From: Nitratifractor sp.
Lineage (GTDB): Bacteria > Campylobacterota > Campylobacteria > Campylobacterales > Sulfurovaceae
Assembly (NCBI GenBank): GCA_024762845.1
Contig: JANTGQ010000109.1
Location: 1-5,492 of the forward strand
DNA: 5,492 nt
Reading direction: 5' to 3'
The notes under the pieces were generated by a model that saw only the letters and a list, made by a program, of their open reading frames with translations, did not search any database and was not told the DNA's origin. The translations under genes were made by a program, and so were the position numbers. Shown here in pieces: positions 5,388-5,492 of the stretch; position 1 is the first letter of the stretch, and each line of letters opens with the position of its first letter.

Positions 5388-5453
5388 CATAACTATATTT
5401 TATATATTAATATAACTATTAAGATTTATCTGTTACTATCTGAAATAGTTATG
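5388..5453. promoter_or_regulatory. AT-rich control region of the DUF302 gene with three ATAACTAT boxes
   Basis: The 173 bases upstream of the DUF302 gene are extremely AT-rich and contain no gene I can support. ATAACTAT occurs at 5389-5396 and 5412-5419 and, inverted (ATAGTTAT), at 5445-5452. The last two extend to a 9-bp inverted repeat (5412-5420 with 5444-5452), and the first and last also match over 9 bp (CATAACTAT/ATAGTTATG). Several -10-like hexamers exist nearer the gene, so no single promoter can be chosen. The boxes may be operator sites. Confidence 0.35.
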
Positions 5454-5492
5454 AAAGCGTAAAAATATGTTAAGTTATAATTATTATTACAC

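Noticed and set aside
5467..5492. A possible plus-strand start (ATG TTA AGT TAT) at the right edge.
   Set aside because: Only eight codons are visible, there is no Shine-Dalgarno, and the sequence is simple AT-rich DNA.

Overview
This AT-rich 5.5-kb window looks like ordinary chromosome of a free-living Campylobacterota (Sulfurimonas/Sulfurovum-like) bacterium. That placement is inference. It rests on base composition, clear AGGAG-type ribosome sites, a NosL-like protein with a C-terminal extension, a DUF302 protein with an N-terminal membrane anchor, and single genes with their own promoters and little operon structure. No nitrous oxide reductase, phage, CRISPR, tRNA or rRNA gene is visible.

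Left part (1-1341, minus strand): a SWIM-zinc-finger/SNF2-type helicase gene that runs off the left edge. It is split into two reading frames at a run of six A residues near position 740. The first frame (721-1341) holds the SWIM finger. The second stays open to the window edge and carries the linker and SNF2-associated region. The motor domain would lie outside the window.

Middle part (1398-2716): an LHPP-like HAD phosphatase gene (1729-2490, plus) bracketed by two related, oppositely oriented intergenic elements of about 173 and 198 bp. The downstream copy has 20-bp perfect terminal inverted repeats, can fold into one long hairpin, and shares two exact blocks (26 and 34 nt) with the upstream copy. 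It resembles a non-autonomous, MITE-like element. Short sequences resembling its ends also lie in the HAD gene leader.

Right part: a secreted NosL-like copper protein with a cysteine-bearing C-terminal extension (2775-3491, plus), a strong terminator followed at once by a second large hairpin, and a small basic lipoprotein (3689-4183, plus) whose Shine-Dalgarno sits at the foot of a hairpin touching the start codon. That gene ends inside its own 15-bp terminator stem. On the minus strand follow an unrecognised 113-residue protein (4210-4551) with no visible ribosome site and a DUF302 protein (4738-5319) with a very AT-rich upstream region.

The genes do not form one obvious pathway. NosL points to copper handling in the periplasm; the others look independently expressed. 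The best candidates for something undescribed are the inverted repeat pair around the HAD gene, the split helicase and the NosL extension. I do not see strong evidence for a new multi-gene system.
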